Numbered from the stretch's first letter, positions 8,563 through 18,374 are shown. The stretch is 64,000 nucleotides of DNA from Paenibacillus elgii NBRC 100335 (GCF_004000865.1 NZ_BIMB01000019.1:1-64000), one strand, 5' to 3'. Numbers and translations: made by a program. The notes: generated by a model from the sequence alone, not told the origin.

Positions 8563-9243
8563 TTACCGTCTGAGGAGCGCATACCTGGTAGGCGCCGCTT
8601 CTTCGACGCATTCCTCCGACTCGACTAGAGGGTCCGCTACCCGCTGGGAGACCGGGTACGCATGCATGCGCTCGGGCGAATAAGGCTGAAGCAATGATTG
8701 CAGCCTGTCCGGTTCACCGTTCATGGTCGGATCGAGCCACGTCTCGACGTCCCGTTCGTCCAAAATGACCGGCATCCGCTCATCGTAATCGAACACCAGC
8801 CGGTTCGACCTCGTCGTCATGACCGTGCAGGTGCGGGTTTCTCCGCCCCGCGAATCTTTCCACACTTCATACAGCCCGGCCATGGCGAAGACGCCCCGGT
8901 CCTTCATGACAATGCGAATCGGCCGTCTTGTTTTGCCCTCCGTTTTCCAGACGTAAAAGCCGTTGCTCGGAATGATGCAGCGCTGCTTGCCGAACAGCTT
9001 GCGATACGCCGGTTTTTCGTGTATGGCTCCGCTGTCGGCATTCACGGCGTCCTTCCCCCAGAATGGAACGAGCCCCCACCGGTGCTCCTCCAGCTTCCGG
9101 CTTTCCGCCCCCCGGATGATTACGGCCACCTGCTGTGTCGGGGCGATGTTATATCGCGGCTTGTAAGCATAGGTCACCTGACCGATCCGATAACGCTCCG
9201 ACAGCTCCGGCAGCTCGGCCGTCAACGAAAAACGTTCGCACAT
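8563..9243 (-). CDS. SRAP (YedK/HMCES) family protein, active-site variant
   Basis: 226 residues from the ATG at 9243; the in-frame GTG at 9252 overlaps the ribosome site (GAGGTG), and the chosen start places Cys at position 2, as SRAP chemistry requires. SRAP proteins form a covalent thiazolidine link to abasic sites in single-stranded DNA. YNIAPTQ (31-37), WGLVPFW (56-62) and Asn68 are typical. However, the Glu of the usual GFYEW is Val98 (GFYVW), and the His of IHDRMPVIL is replaced by Asp154 (YDERMPVIL). The second residue after Cys is Arg, not the more usual Gly-Arg order. This may be a diverged subgroup with altered crosslink reversal. Divergent from the aldose epimerase gene. Confidence 0.85.
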   Translation of the reverse strand: MCERFSLTAELPELSERYRIGQVTYAYKPRYNIAPTQQVAVIIRGAESRKLEEHRWGLVPFWGKDAVNADSGAIHEKPAYRKLFGKQRCIIPSNGFYVWKTEGKTRRPIRIVMKDRGVFAMAGLYEVWKDSRGGETRTCTVMTTRSNRLVFDYDERMPVILDERDVETWLDPTMNGEPDRLQSLLQPYSPERMHAYPVSQRVADPLVESEECVEEAAPTRYALLRR

Positions 9244-9415
9244 GAAGAACACCTCTTGTTTTTACTTCCAGTATCTTCATGTGCGGAAATATTATGCATC
9301 CCAGAATGGCGCTGGCCGGTTATTTCAGATTTTCGTCATGTGGGCAAAGCGTTCTCGTAGAACAAACGTGGAACGTTATGGTAAAATATAGCGGAGATGA
9401 GAAAGGAGACGGACC

Positions 9416-10288
9416 ATGAAACCATACGAAATCCGGACTTACCAAGATTCCTACGAGATTTACGAGTTGATCGAGCACAGTACCCGTTCGTGGTTCAAAA
9501 TCGCCCCGGAGCGCGGCGGAATCGTCATCAGCTTCGGGGCGAACGGTCAGGAGCTGCTTTATTTGGACAAAGCGACGTTCGACGATCCGAACGCCAATAT
9601 CCGCGGCGGCATTCCGGTGCTGTTCCCGATCTCCGGGCAGCTTGCGGAAGGTGCCTACGAATGGAACGGACAGCGCTATAGCATGAAAAATCACGGCGTC
9701 GCCCGCGTACGCCCTTGGCGTGTCGAATCGACGGATACCGGTGACGGTGCCGCCATTACGTTGACACTCGCCAGCGACGCGGAAACGCGGGAATCGTACC
9801 CGTTCGACTTTGAGCTTAGCTTTACTTACCGGTTGAAGAACGGTCAATTGATCATCGAGCAAGAATACCGGAACGGCTCGGCGGAGCCGATGCCGATGTA
9901 TCCGGGATTCCACCCGTATTTTGTCGCCGACCGCAAAGCGCTCGCCTACGAAACCGACGCGACGAAATACTTCGACTACAACGACGGCACGGAAAAAAGC
10001 TACGATGGCCGGGTCATCGATCTCGATAAGCTGCCGGAATCGGTTGTTTTCCTGAACGCGCAGCGGCGGGACATTACCTTCAGCCCGGCGGAGCGTTTGG
10101 TCGTGCGGATGACGTACGGCGAGCCCTTCAAATATGTCGTACTGTGGTCCGTAAGCGGCAAAAGCTTCGTCTGCGTCGAGCCGTGGATGGCCAAAACCGA
10201 CGAATTGAACCGGAAACAAGAGCTGGTGGAAGTACCGGCGGGCGGCGTACATCGTACGTTCTTGACCATCAGCCGCGTGTCCGTATAA
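9416..10288 (+). CDS. Aldose 1-epimerase family protein
   Basis: 290 residues. Galactose-mutarotase-like beta-sandwich: RGGIPVLFPISG, KNHGVARVRPW, the catalytic His in PGFHPYF and the Glu in CVEPWMAKTD. Together they fit hexose-phosphate or aldose 1-epimerases, which interconvert alpha and beta anomers in the cytoplasm. AGAAAGGAGA precedes the ATG. No sugar operon is attached, so the substrate stays open. Confidence 0.88.
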   Translation: MKPYEIRTYQDSYEIYELIEHSTRSWFKIAPERGGIVISFGANGQELLYLDKATFDDPNANIRGGIPVLFPISGQLAEGAYEWNGQRYSMKNHGVARVRPWRVESTDTGDGAAITLTLASDAETRESYPFDFELSFTYRLKNGQLIIEQEYRNGSAEPMPMYPGFHPYFVADRKALAYETDATKYFDYNDGTEKSYDGRVIDLDKLPESVVFLNAQRRDITFSPAERLVVRMTYGEPFKYVVLWSVSGKSFVCVEPWMAKTDELNRKQELVEVPAGGVHRTFLTISRVSV

Positions 10289-10296
10289 TAGATAAA

Positions 10297-10368
10297 AAGC
10301 GGGTATCCCCATCCATCCGACCTTTCTTAAGGAATGTCGATGATAACGGAGCACCCGCTTATTTTTTT
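10297..10368 (+). terminator. Terminator after the aldose epimerase gene
   Basis: AAGCGGGT (10297-10304) pairs with ACCCGCTT (10353-10360) across a long loop, followed by seven T residues. The remaining bases up to the Nudix gene at 10591 show nothing recognisable. Confidence 0.7.
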
Positions 10369-10590
10369 GAAATTCTTTATAGGAATGGAAAGTATCCCAT
10401 TATATAGGATAAACCCGACATCGCTATTGTCGAAAAAGTCTGAAAAATCGAATAACGAATCGAGTTGTGCGCTTACCCGGGAAATACGCCGTTCATTTCC
10501 CAGCTTTGCTTCATTTCCCAATTCTCTATTATTGCCTTGCCTCCCCGCTTCCTCACTTTTGGCAAACCCGGATGCGGCTCAGCCCTCACA

Positions 10591-11235
10591 TCAAAGCGCG
10601 GATTTTCCTATCCGGTCTATCGCCTTCAGCACCAGCTCATAATAATCCCCCGGATGCGGAACGAAATCCGCAGGTCCGACCGTCCGCTCGACCGGCACCG
10701 ACATACCGTTCTCGTCCAGGGCAACGCCGTCGATCCGGATCGGCTCCGATAATGTTCCTTGAGCCAGCTTCCGTACTTGCTCAAGCGGAATCCGGTATAA
10801 GCCCGTGACCTCTTCCGGTTGCAAGCGGTATCGAGTGAGCGGCTGCCGTTTCACATGAAGAAACACATGGCAGAACTCGCGGTCGGTGCACGATTCGGAG
10901 ATGACATCCTCCTCGGCAAACAAGCCACAGGGAACCAACGCTTCGAACGGAACGTTTAGTCCAAGCTCCTCTTCCAGCTCGCGAACACCGTCTTCGACTG
11001 CTTCGCCTGCCAGCAGATGACCGGCGCAGGACGTATCGAGCAATGACGGAAACGTATCTTTGTCCGGGTGCCGTTCTTGAAACAGCAGAAATGCGTCCCC
11101 ATCCGTCGGCTCCACAATCCAGCAATGAAACGTTTGGTGCCACAGACCCCGGGCATGAACCTCGGAGCGGGAAGCCTGTCCCGCCGGATTCATCCGTTCG
11201 TCAAAAATGTCAAAGATTTCTTCGCTTGGCGTCAT
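10591..11235 (-). CDS. Nudix hydrolase, isopentenyl-diphosphate-isomerase-like type
   Basis: 214 residues. The Nudix box is GHLLAGEAVEDGVRELEEELGL (pattern GX5EX7REUXEEXGU). The N-terminal FDERMNPAGQASRSEVHARGLWHQTFHCWI and the C-terminal extension resemble the YfcD/IDI-like subgroup, which hydrolyses nucleoside-diphosphate-linked or isoprenoid-like substrates; the real substrate is unknown. AGGAGG precedes the ATG. It follows the hydroxyacid dehydrogenase gene region on the same strand. Confidence 0.88.
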   Translation of the reverse strand: MTPSEEIFDIFDERMNPAGQASRSEVHARGLWHQTFHCWIVEPTDGDAFLLFQERHPDKDTFPSLLDTSCAGHLLAGEAVEDGVRELEEELGLNVPFEALVPCGLFAEEDVISESCTDREFCHVFLHVKRQPLTRYRLQPEEVTGLYRIPLEQVRKLAQGTLSEPIRIDGVALDENGMSVPVERTVGPADFVPHPGDYYELVLKAIDRIGKSAL

Positions 11236-11293
11236 GATGTTGTTCCTCCTAAGCTGCTAACAATCGTTGCGTGTTCCGTAACCCGGTAGCCGT

Positions 11294-12097
11294 TTAATAC
11301 CCGCGTACCAGGTCCACCCGATTCGCAATCTCCCGTTCCCCCGCTTCCAGCTTGCGCAGCGTGTCCAAGAAACCGCCCAGCGCCTCTTCCACGGAAGTGA
11401 CGGCGGCTACGTGAGGCGTCACCCGGACATCCTTGTGCTTCCATAGCAGAGACGCATCGGGGAGCGGCTCCTCCTCGAACACGTCGAGCACCGCCAGACG
11501 AAGATGGCCCTGATCAAGCGCCTCCAGCAGCGCAGCCTGATCAACCGACGGGCCACGGCCGACGTTAATAAAGCCGGCACCGTTCATCCGCGCAAAAAGC
11601 GCAGGCCCGAACAGCTTATCCGTTTGTGAGGTCAGCGGCAAAGTATTGATTACCCAGTCGGCGGCGGAAACGGCGTCCCCGATGTGCGACATCGGATAAA
11701 CATGATCCATATGCGGCTTCCTTTCCCCGCGCATGGAAACGCCCGATACTTCAACTCCCAGCGCCTGCAGCATCCGGGCAAGCTCTTGCCCGACGGAGCC
11801 GGTGCCCATCACCGTCACCCGGCTTCCGGACAGCGGCAGCGGTGGGATCGGGTTCCAGCTTCTGTCCGACCGGCTGCGAGCGAACGCTTCGTGATGCTGG
11901 AGATCGGCAAGCATATGACTGAGGCAATATTCGCCGATTTTCTGCCCGAACGAACCGGTCGTACGAGTGAGCAGCACGTCGGCTTCGCTCACCTCGGATT
12001 CGGCAAGAAACCGGACTTGCTTGCCCTCGACACCCGGCCATGCGGCTTCCAACTCCCGGTACATCCGGCCCGTAATGATAATGTTATCGATCTGCAT
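11294..12097 (-). CDS. D-isomer-specific 2-hydroxyacid dehydrogenase, shortened catalytic domain
   Basis: 267 residues from the ATG at 12097. The Rossmann motif GTGSVGQELARML, INVGRGPSVDQAALLEAL with the catalytic Arg, DVFEEEPLP with the Glu and TPHVAAV with the His are all present, so the NAD-binding half looks intact. The N-terminal catalytic half is short: EADVLLT runs directly into RTTGSFGQKIGEYCLSHML, whereas relatives have about 30-40 residues more between these points. The protein is also short against the usual 310-330 residues. This is either a natural deletion variant or a gene losing function. An upstream start at 12172 is possible but lacks support. Confidence 0.8.
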   Translation of the reverse strand: MQIDNIIITGRMYRELEAAWPGVEGKQVRFLAESEVSEADVLLTRTTGSFGQKIGEYCLSHMLADLQHHEAFARSRSDRSWNPIPPLPLSGSRVTVMGTGSVGQELARMLQALGVEVSGVSMRGERKPHMDHVYPMSHIGDAVSAADWVINTLPLTSQTDKLFGPALFARMNGAGFINVGRGPSVDQAALLEALDQGHLRLAVLDVFEEEPLPDASLLWKHKDVRVTPHVAAVTSVEEALGGFLDTLRKLEAGEREIANRVDLVRGY

Positions 12098-12222
12098 GCA
12101 ACCCGTCACTCCATCCATTCTTTTCTGCAAATTTACCGTATCTATCATAACCGCTCGGCGAAAGTGCTGCAAACTTCGGCGTGCAGGTCCGATTTTTTGC
12201 CCAGCCCAGCTCCTCTCTCGCC

Positions 12223-13160
12223 TTAACCGTGGATAAGATACCGAAAGTTCTCGACGGATGCTTCCTCGTCCCTGGGCGACCGGTTCGAATGGTTATAAAA
12301 GCTGAAGGCGAATTTAAACGAATGGCCGAAATCCCAATCATGCATGCCGAGAGCTGCCGTCCAATAAGCCGGTTCTGTAGGCAATGACGCTGCCCGCTCA
12401 GCTTCCTGTAACGGCAGACGGTCGACCGGCGAGACTAACCGGATCGGCTCCCCCGGCTGAAGATGATGGCTTCGCCGAAGCACCTTAACCAAAGTAAAGA
12501 GCGGAAGAAGCCCACGTTGGAATAACGATTCATGACCCAGATCCGCCAAAATGTTCAAGGCATGCGAAAACGTAAGCATGTGCCCGATCAGGTCATGGTG
12601 CGCCTCCGCTCGATAGATCGTCTTAAACTGCGCTGTTTCGTTTAAGATAAACTCCGAGAGCTGCCGGGCGTCCTCCACCTTCGGAAAACGATCGTCTTCG
12701 TCCAGACCGAGCCGCCTGACCTCCGAAGCGGTATAGCCAAGCCATGACCGACCGGGGATGATTTTTTCAAAAGAACGAACAAGCTCGCATATGCCGTCTA
12801 TGTTCTTCTCGTTGCCCCAACGGCAAGCAAGCTGACCGCAGCGTAAATGACATTGTGTCCGACCCAATGGAGCCGATCGATTGTAGGCTCGAGAGCCTCC
12901 AGAATGGCCGATTCGGCCTGCTGAACCGCACACCCGTTCGCCTTGAGGATGGCCGGCGTCCGCAAATGCTTCTTGATCATCGCTTCGGATTGATCGGTCA
13001 GGCAGCGTATCGTCAGGTCGGACAACCGGTTTTCCTTCGCAAAAAAATAAGAGGCAATCGCGGCGGCGCCGAAGTGGGCGTGCCATATATCCCCCGTTTC
13101 CTGCTTGCACCGTGCAATCATTGTCAAGCCGCTCTCTAACGTTGCTTGATCCGGCAGCAT
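12223..13160 (-). pseudogene. Unknown gene broken by a single frameshift
   Basis: The first frame starts at 13160 (AAGGAGGGG upstream; MLPDQATLESGLTMIARCKQ) and runs to a stop at 12798. The second frame continues from about 12818 (NEKNIDGICELVRSFEKIIPG) to 12223, ending FRYLIHG. The two join at a run of four G (minus strand; plus-strand 12815-12818). Adding one G would give VGGNEKNIDG and one protein of about 311 residues. Many His residues occur (IWHAHFGAAAI, EAHHDLIGHMLTFSHALN, SFYNHSNRS), but I do not recognise the family. The break may be real or a sequencing error in the homopolymer. Confidence 0.7.
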
Positions 13161-13273
13161 TCGTTCCCCTCCTTTTTCAAACAACCTATATGCCATGACA
13201 GAGCATCTTTTGGCAAGCGGATATTGCCGCCTTTTTGCTGAACCTCTCTTCCTTCTATTCAGTAATTAACATC

Positions 13274-14893
13274 TCACTCCCAAGCCTTCCCCTCCACCAG
13301 CAAATTCCTCCGGTACTCATCCGGCGTCAGGCCGAAGCGGCCTCGGAAGACACGGTAGAAGTACTTGTCGTCCTTGAAGCCGACGCGGGAGGCAATCTCG
13401 TAGACCTTCATGTCCGTGCTCTTCAAGAACTCGACGGCCTTCTTGAGCCGGATGTGGGAGAGGTACTTGCTGAACGTCATGCCCAGGTGGTTCTTGAAAA
13501 AGGAACTTAAATAATTTGGACTGAAGAAGAACCGCCCCGCGACGAGCTCCAGGGAGAGGTCCTCCATATAATGCGAATCGATATAGGCGATGCACTTCTC
13601 GATCATCGATTCGTGCAGGTTCGATCGGTTGCTTCTCAGGATGTTCATGAACTCGAGCAAAATCGCGGTCAGCCGGTCTTTGAACTCCAAAACATCAGCG
13701 CATCGGGTAAGGCTGCTTTCGGTTTCCGAAAGCAGTTGCTTGTACTTCCGCTCCTCCATGAGATCCTTGATCACCGTCGCAATGCCATAGACCATCCGAA
13801 GGAACGACTTGAGCCACTGGTCCGGGTAAGGGAAGCCGCCTTCCAATAAGCGCGAGAACAATTTGTCCAGCGTGGCCGTGATGAGATCGCTCTTCATCAT
13901 CCGGATCGCTTCCTTCAGCGCCTCTTCCTCCTTCAGAAGATCGTAATGCATGGACCGGATTCGCCCGGCAATGGCCGAATACGGGATGACGCTATCCGCC
14001 GCCGTCAGAAAATAGCGAAAAGAAGCAGCCTCGACCGCTTCTCTATACGAATCCCTTCCCCTGCCGGACAATTCGCCGCAAGGACCGCCGATCCCGATGG
14101 TCAGCACGATTCCCTGCTGTGCCAGCATTTGCTCTCTGAACCGATGCGCCAGCTCTGTCAGAGACTCCAAGGCAGGACCCGGCCCATCGTACGTCAGCAC
14201 GGTAATCATATGGCTCTTATCTTCCTTGAAAAAGGAGACCGACAAGCCTACCTGCTGCAGACAGCTCTCCATCCGGCTGATCATCATGCTTGATACACGG
14301 CTTGCGCTGCCCTCTTGCCCTATGAGCTGCTCTTCCCGGATCAGCCGGGATACGAGTACCGTACCACGGGCCCTTAGCGAAAAATGCTCCTTCATCTCCT
14401 GAAATTTCGCCTCGCCGATTCCATGCGTGATCCAGTCGCGAAGCAGCTGGTCATAGTAGACGGACATTGTGCTGGTCAGCTGCCTTTTGATCCTTTCGTT
14501 CTCGAGCTGCCGGGCCCGTTCGCGGTCGATGCTTTCTCTTACCCGTGCAAGAATTTCGGTAATACTCTCTTCCTTAATCGGCTTCAGCAGATAATCGTAA
14601 GCCCCGAGCTGAATCGCTCTTTGGGCATACTCGAAGTAGCGGAATCCGCTGAGGATGATGATTTTGACGCCGGTAAAGGATTGCTTCAGCTTCTCGATAA
14701 AGTCGAGGCCGTCCATGATCGGCATTCTAATATCTGTGAAGACGACATCCATCGGCTGCGAATGCATGAGCTCCAGCGCGGCCTTGCCGTTGTTCGCCTC
14801 CCATACCTGGCTTGCAGGCAGCGCTCTGCGGATTATGGAGGCCAGCACTCTTCTTTGAATCGCTTCATCATCTACTACCAAGATGTTGTTCAT
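13274..14893 (-). CDS. YesN-type response regulator with AraC HTH
   Basis: 539 residues. The receiver domain starts MNNILVVDDEAIQRR, has the phosphoacceptor Asp in VVFTDIRMPIMDG and the Lys of LLKPIKEE. A linker of about 300 residues follows. The C-terminal AraC domain (about 440-537) has two helix-turn-helix units, LSLELVAGRFFFSPNYLSSFF and MKVYEIASRVGFKDDKYFYRVF. The second of two adjacent ATGs was chosen for spacing to AGGAGGGG. It is the last gene of the fructan operon, with the partner kinase at the promoter end; the pair probably senses a fructan-derived sugar and activates the operon. Confidence 0.92.
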   Translation of the reverse strand: MNNILVVDDEAIQRRVLASIIRRALPASQVWEANNGKAALELMHSQPMDVVFTDIRMPIMDGLDFIEKLKQSFTGVKIIILSGFRYFEYAQRAIQLGAYDYLLKPIKEESITEILARVRESIDRERARQLENERIKRQLTSTMSVYYDQLLRDWITHGIGEAKFQEMKEHFSLRARGTVLVSRLIREEQLIGQEGSASRVSSMMISRMESCLQQVGLSVSFFKEDKSHMITVLTYDGPGPALESLTELAHRFREQMLAQQGIVLTIGIGGPCGELSGRGRDSYREAVEAASFRYFLTAADSVIPYSAIAGRIRSMHYDLLKEEEALKEAIRMMKSDLITATLDKLFSRLLEGGFPYPDQWLKSFLRMVYGIATVIKDLMEERKYKQLLSETESSLTRCADVLEFKDRLTAILLEFMNILRSNRSNLHESMIEKCIAYIDSHYMEDLSLELVAGRFFFSPNYLSSFFKNHLGMTFSKYLSHIRLKKAVEFLKSTDMKVYEIASRVGFKDDKYFYRVFRGRFGLTPDEYRRNLLVEGKAWE

Positions 14894-14920
14894 CATCGTC
14901 CCCTCCTGCGGCAACGATGC

Positions 14921-16390
14921 CTATTCGTCCCTAATCGATTGCAGCGGAAAAATGTCCAGAGAAAGCAGCTTTGCGCTCCCGCCCTTTGTATACACCGCGA
15001 GCTCTTGATCTTCCGATTCCGGGAAAATCAAATCGGTGATCACGGCTTCCCCGTCGCCGCCGAACACTTCCACCGATGAGGTGTCGACCAATATGTGCAG
15101 TCTCAACCGATTCTCCCGCAGCTCCAGCTTGGCCGCATGCCGGCCGGGGAAATCCTCGTGGAACCCGGCTTCCCCTGAACGGGTCCGATCCACGAACAAC
15201 TCCTGCTTCCGGGTATCATACCCGAGGACCGTCTCGCGCGCATCCGAAGAACGAACCTTGAAGCCGAATTCGTCCGCTTCACCTGACTCGAACTCCGCTA
15301 TCATCTCGAAGCACCCCAGCCGCATACCGGATAGCGGATTACCGCCTTCACCCAAAATATGATCCCTCCATTGGTACGCTTCCGTTCTAAGCCTCTCCAG
15401 CTCCCGAACCGGCTGCTGCGTCAGAGTCACGCGCTCCCCGCCGCTTCTCAGCGACAAAGCCCGCGGCACGGTCATGGCGCTTCGCCAGCTTTCTGTCGGC
15501 GTCACCTGCGCATATTTCCAGTTGCTCATCCATCCGATATAGATGCGGCGTCCGTCCTCGGCCGGAACATCCGACCAACTGACCCCTGCGTAATTGTCTC
15601 TGCCGTAATCCAGCCAGAGGACAGTCTCAGGGGCGTTCTCATTCCGGAACACAGTCCCGTCGAAGCTCCCTATAAAATACTGCGTTCTTGAGCCCTCCGG
15701 ATGCCTCGGCGAGCTGCCCATGCTGACGAACATCACCCACTTCGTCCGGGTTTCGTCTCCGTCAACCGGCAGCTCGAATAAATCCGGGCATTCCCAGACG
15801 CCGAGATGGGCGCCCTCCCCTTCGCCGAATTCGCTGGCAAACGTCCAATCCTTCAGATTGGGAGAATGGTAGATGCAGATGGTTTGGCCGGAGGCCAGAA
15901 TCAGGATCCAGCGCTTCGTAGGCTCATGCCAGAACACTTTCGGATCGCGGTAATCGGTCCGGCTGCCGTCGGCAAGCACCGGATTGCCTTCATATTTGGT
16001 CCAGGTCCGGCCGAAATCGCCGCTGTACGCCAGGCTCTGGCGCTCTACGGGACGGCCTTCATCCGAATCCGGGTTCCGGTGGTGCGTGAAGATCGCAACC
16101 AGACCGGGCTCCCCGCCGAAGAAGCCGGAGGTATCCTGCCAATCCACAACGGCGCTGCCGGAGAAGATTTCCCCGTGCTCATCGGCTGCCAGAGCCACCG
16201 GCCGGTGCTCCCAATGAACCAGATCCCCGCTGACCGCATGACCCCAATGCATCGGGCCCCAGGTGGTCCCATGCGGGTGATACTGGTAAAACAGATGGTA
16301 CTCCCCATTATAATACACGAGCCCGTTAGGGTCATTCATCCAGTTTTTTTCCGGCGTAAAATGAAACTGCGGTCTGTACTTATCTCGCAT
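14921..16390 (-). CDS. GH32 beta-fructosidase (levanase/sucrose hydrolase type)
   Basis: 489 residues. The five-bladed propeller has the nucleophile Asp20 in WMNDPNG, Asp149 in YRDPK and the acid/base Glu200 in WECPD. A C-terminal beta-sandwich (about 340-489) ends with DTSSVEVFGGDGEAVITDL, typical of the family. There is no signal peptide, so short fructans or sucrose would be cleaved inside the cell after import by the adjacent transporter. No phosphotransferase gene is near, so free fructosides rather than sucrose 6-phosphate are the likely substrates. Confidence 0.93.
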   Translation of the reverse strand: MRDKYRPQFHFTPEKNWMNDPNGLVYYNGEYHLFYQYHPHGTTWGPMHWGHAVSGDLVHWEHRPVALAADEHGEIFSGSAVVDWQDTSGFFGGEPGLVAIFTHHRNPDSDEGRPVERQSLAYSGDFGRTWTKYEGNPVLADGSRTDYRDPKVFWHEPTKRWILILASGQTICIYHSPNLKDWTFASEFGEGEGAHLGVWECPDLFELPVDGDETRTKWVMFVSMGSSPRHPEGSRTQYFIGSFDGTVFRNENAPETVLWLDYGRDNYAGVSWSDVPAEDGRRIYIGWMSNWKYAQVTPTESWRSAMTVPRALSLRSGGERVTLTQQPVRELERLRTEAYQWRDHILGEGGNPLSGMRLGCFEMIAEFESGEADEFGFKVRSSDARETVLGYDTRKQELFVDRTRSGEAGFHEDFPGRHAAKLELRENRLRLHILVDTSSVEVFGGDGEAVITDLIFPESEDQELAVYTKGGSAKLLSLDIFPLQSIRDE

Positions 16391-16430
16391 TGCAGCATCC
16401 TCCGAAACGTATGATTTGGGTCCCGCCTAC

Positions 16431-17261
16431 TTACCCTTTGATCCCGGTGCTCGTAATCCCTTGGACGTAATATTTTTGCAGGAACAGGAACAAGAGTACA
16501 ATCGGCACGGTGGTGAACGTCAGCGTCGCCATGATTTGCCCGTAATACACCGGCGGCAAGGTGAAGAACGTCTGGATGCCGAGCTGTACATTTCGCAGCG
16601 ACTCCCCCGTCGTCACCAGGATCGGCCACATGAAATCGCCCCAATGGTTGATGAAATCCAGAATAAACACGGTCGTAAAAACCGGACCCGACAAGGGAAC
16701 GACGACGGACACGAACGTCCGGATCGGCGAAGAGCCGTCGATGGCGGCGGATTCCAGCAGCTCATTCGGAATGTCCATAAAGAACTGGCGGAACATGAAG
16801 ATACTGAAGCAGTTGGCGACGAAAGGCACGATCAAGGCGTACCACGTATTGACCCAGTGCAGGCTGTTGACTACGAAGTACAGCGGCATAATGATGCTCT
16901 CGAACGGAACGATCATCAGCGCAATGATGGCTGTAAGAATGAATTCCCGCCCCTTAAACTGCAGCTTCGCCAACGCATAACCGCAGATCGAATTGACGCC
17001 GAGCCCGCTGATGCAGATGACGGTAACATAAAACAAGCTGTTGAACACGTATTTCATCATCGGAATCCGGTGAAAAGCCTTCACGTAATTTTCCAGCGTA
17101 AAACTCGTCGGCAGAATCGCGTTGAACGAGCTCAAATCGGCAAAAATCCGGTTCTCCGGCTTGAACGACGATACGATCATCCAGAGCAAAGGCGTAATGA
17201 ACAAGAGCGATACGACGAGATTCGCCGCATAGAGGAACACCGTTGATTTCCGGTCGGCCAT
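16431..17261 (-). CDS. Sugar ABC transporter permease, MalG type
   Basis: 276 residues with six predicted membrane helices. The ATPase-contact (EAA) loop reads ELLESAAIDGSSPIRTFVSVVVPLSGP. The C-terminus LQKYYVQGITSTGIKG is the usual MalG ending. It pairs with the MalF-type gene 18 bp upstream; together they form the membrane channel for the fructan oligosaccharide importer. Confidence 0.92.
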   Translation of the reverse strand: MADRKSTVFLYAANLVVSLLFITPLLWMIVSSFKPENRIFADLSSFNAILPTSFTLENYVKAFHRIPMMKYVFNSLFYVTVICISGLGVNSICGYALAKLQFKGREFILTAIIALMIVPFESIIMPLYFVVNSLHWVNTWYALIVPFVANCFSIFMFRQFFMDIPNELLESAAIDGSSPIRTFVSVVVPLSGPVFTTVFILDFINHWGDFMWPILVTTGESLRNVQLGIQTFFTLPPVYYGQIMATLTFTTVPIVLLFLFLQKYYVQGITSTGIKG

Positions 17262-17279
17262 GATCTTTGGCCCCCCTTC

Positions 17280-18209
17280 TTACTTGTCTTTAAGGAATTT
17301 TTTCATGGAAAAGGAGATGACCACGACGATCGCAAAGAAAATCACCGATACGGCGGACGCATACCCGGCGTTTCGGAATTGGAAGCCCTGCTGGTAGATG
17401 AGCAGCGCGAGCGTCCTTGTCGAATTCTCCGGCCCGCCGTTCGTCATAATGTAAGGCTGGGTAAACAGCTTGACCGCCTGGATCGTGGTAATGGTGAGCA
17501 CGAAGACGATCACGTTATACAGGCTTGGAATGGTGATGAATTTCAACTGCTGAAATTTGTTCGCGCCGTCGATCGCAGAAGCTTCGTAGAGATCCTTCGG
17601 GATGCTCTGCAGTCCGGCCAGGAAGATCATCATTTGGTAACCGGCCGCCTGCCACACGGACATGAAGATGATGGAGTTCATCGCCTGACCCGCGCTTCGC
17701 AGAAAAGGCTGATTCGGAATGCCGAACAAATGGAGAGCCGAATTGACAAGCCCCTCGTTCGGATTATATAGATAAATCCACAGGATCGCGATGACCGTCA
17801 TGGACGTGATGACCGGGCTGAAGTAAGCGATCCGAAACACGTTTCTCATTTTCAACTGATTATTTACGAGAAGCGCCAGCGCTAAAGCTACCGCCGATTG
17901 AACCGGCACTACGATGACGGAGAAATACAGCGTGTTGAACAGCGATTTGTAAAACAGCTTATCCTTAAACAGCGTAATGTAGTTATCCAGACCGATGAAC
18001 TGGATTTTATCCGGGCGCAGCAGATTGAACTTGGTAAAGCCGAAAATGACGGCAAAAACAAACGGCAGCAGCAGAAAAACGATCAGCAGGATCACCGCCG
18101 GCAGCACAAAAGAGTAGCCGACCACCGTTTCTCTTCGTCTCTGCCCTCGCATAGAGGCCGAATCCGCCGCCCCAGGGTTATTCGTTAACGAATTGCTTAT
18201 CGTTTGCAT
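17280..18209 (-). CDS. Sugar ABC transporter permease, MalF type
   Basis: 309 residues. A short cytoplasmic N-terminus precedes six membrane helices; the EAA loop is DLYEASAIDGANKFQQLKFITIPSL. It follows the binding-protein gene and precedes the MalG-type gene. No ATPase gene is in the operon, so a shared MsmX-like ATPase encoded elsewhere is expected. Confidence 0.92.
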   Translation of the reverse strand: MQTISNSLTNNPGAADSASMRGQRRRETVVGYSFVLPAVILLIVFLLLPFVFAVIFGFTKFNLLRPDKIQFIGLDNYITLFKDKLFYKSLFNTLYFSVIVVPVQSAVALALALLVNNQLKMRNVFRIAYFSPVITSMTVIAILWIYLYNPNEGLVNSALHLFGIPNQPFLRSAGQAMNSIIFMSVWQAAGYQMMIFLAGLQSIPKDLYEASAIDGANKFQQLKFITIPSLYNVIVFVLTITTIQAVKLFTQPYIMTNGGPENSTRTLALLIYQQGFQFRNAGYASAVSVIFFAIVVVISFSMKKFLKDK

Positions 18210-18374
18210 GATGGATCCGCCCTCTCAAGAATCGTTCCGTCCCTCACGCCTTCCTCTCCGTGAAGAAGGATGTGCGGCACCGGCGGCTTGGGTTCTGACC
18301 CACGCCCTGCAATACCCTCCCCGAAACCGGTAAAGGAAGCTCATCCGAATGCCGCAGTATGGGTTACCCATGGA

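Noticed and set aside
12223-13110. Reading 12223-13110 as a normal gene with its own N-terminus
   Set aside because: Its first about 95 residues are a shadow of the better frame starting at 13160; the frameshift explanation fits both parts.
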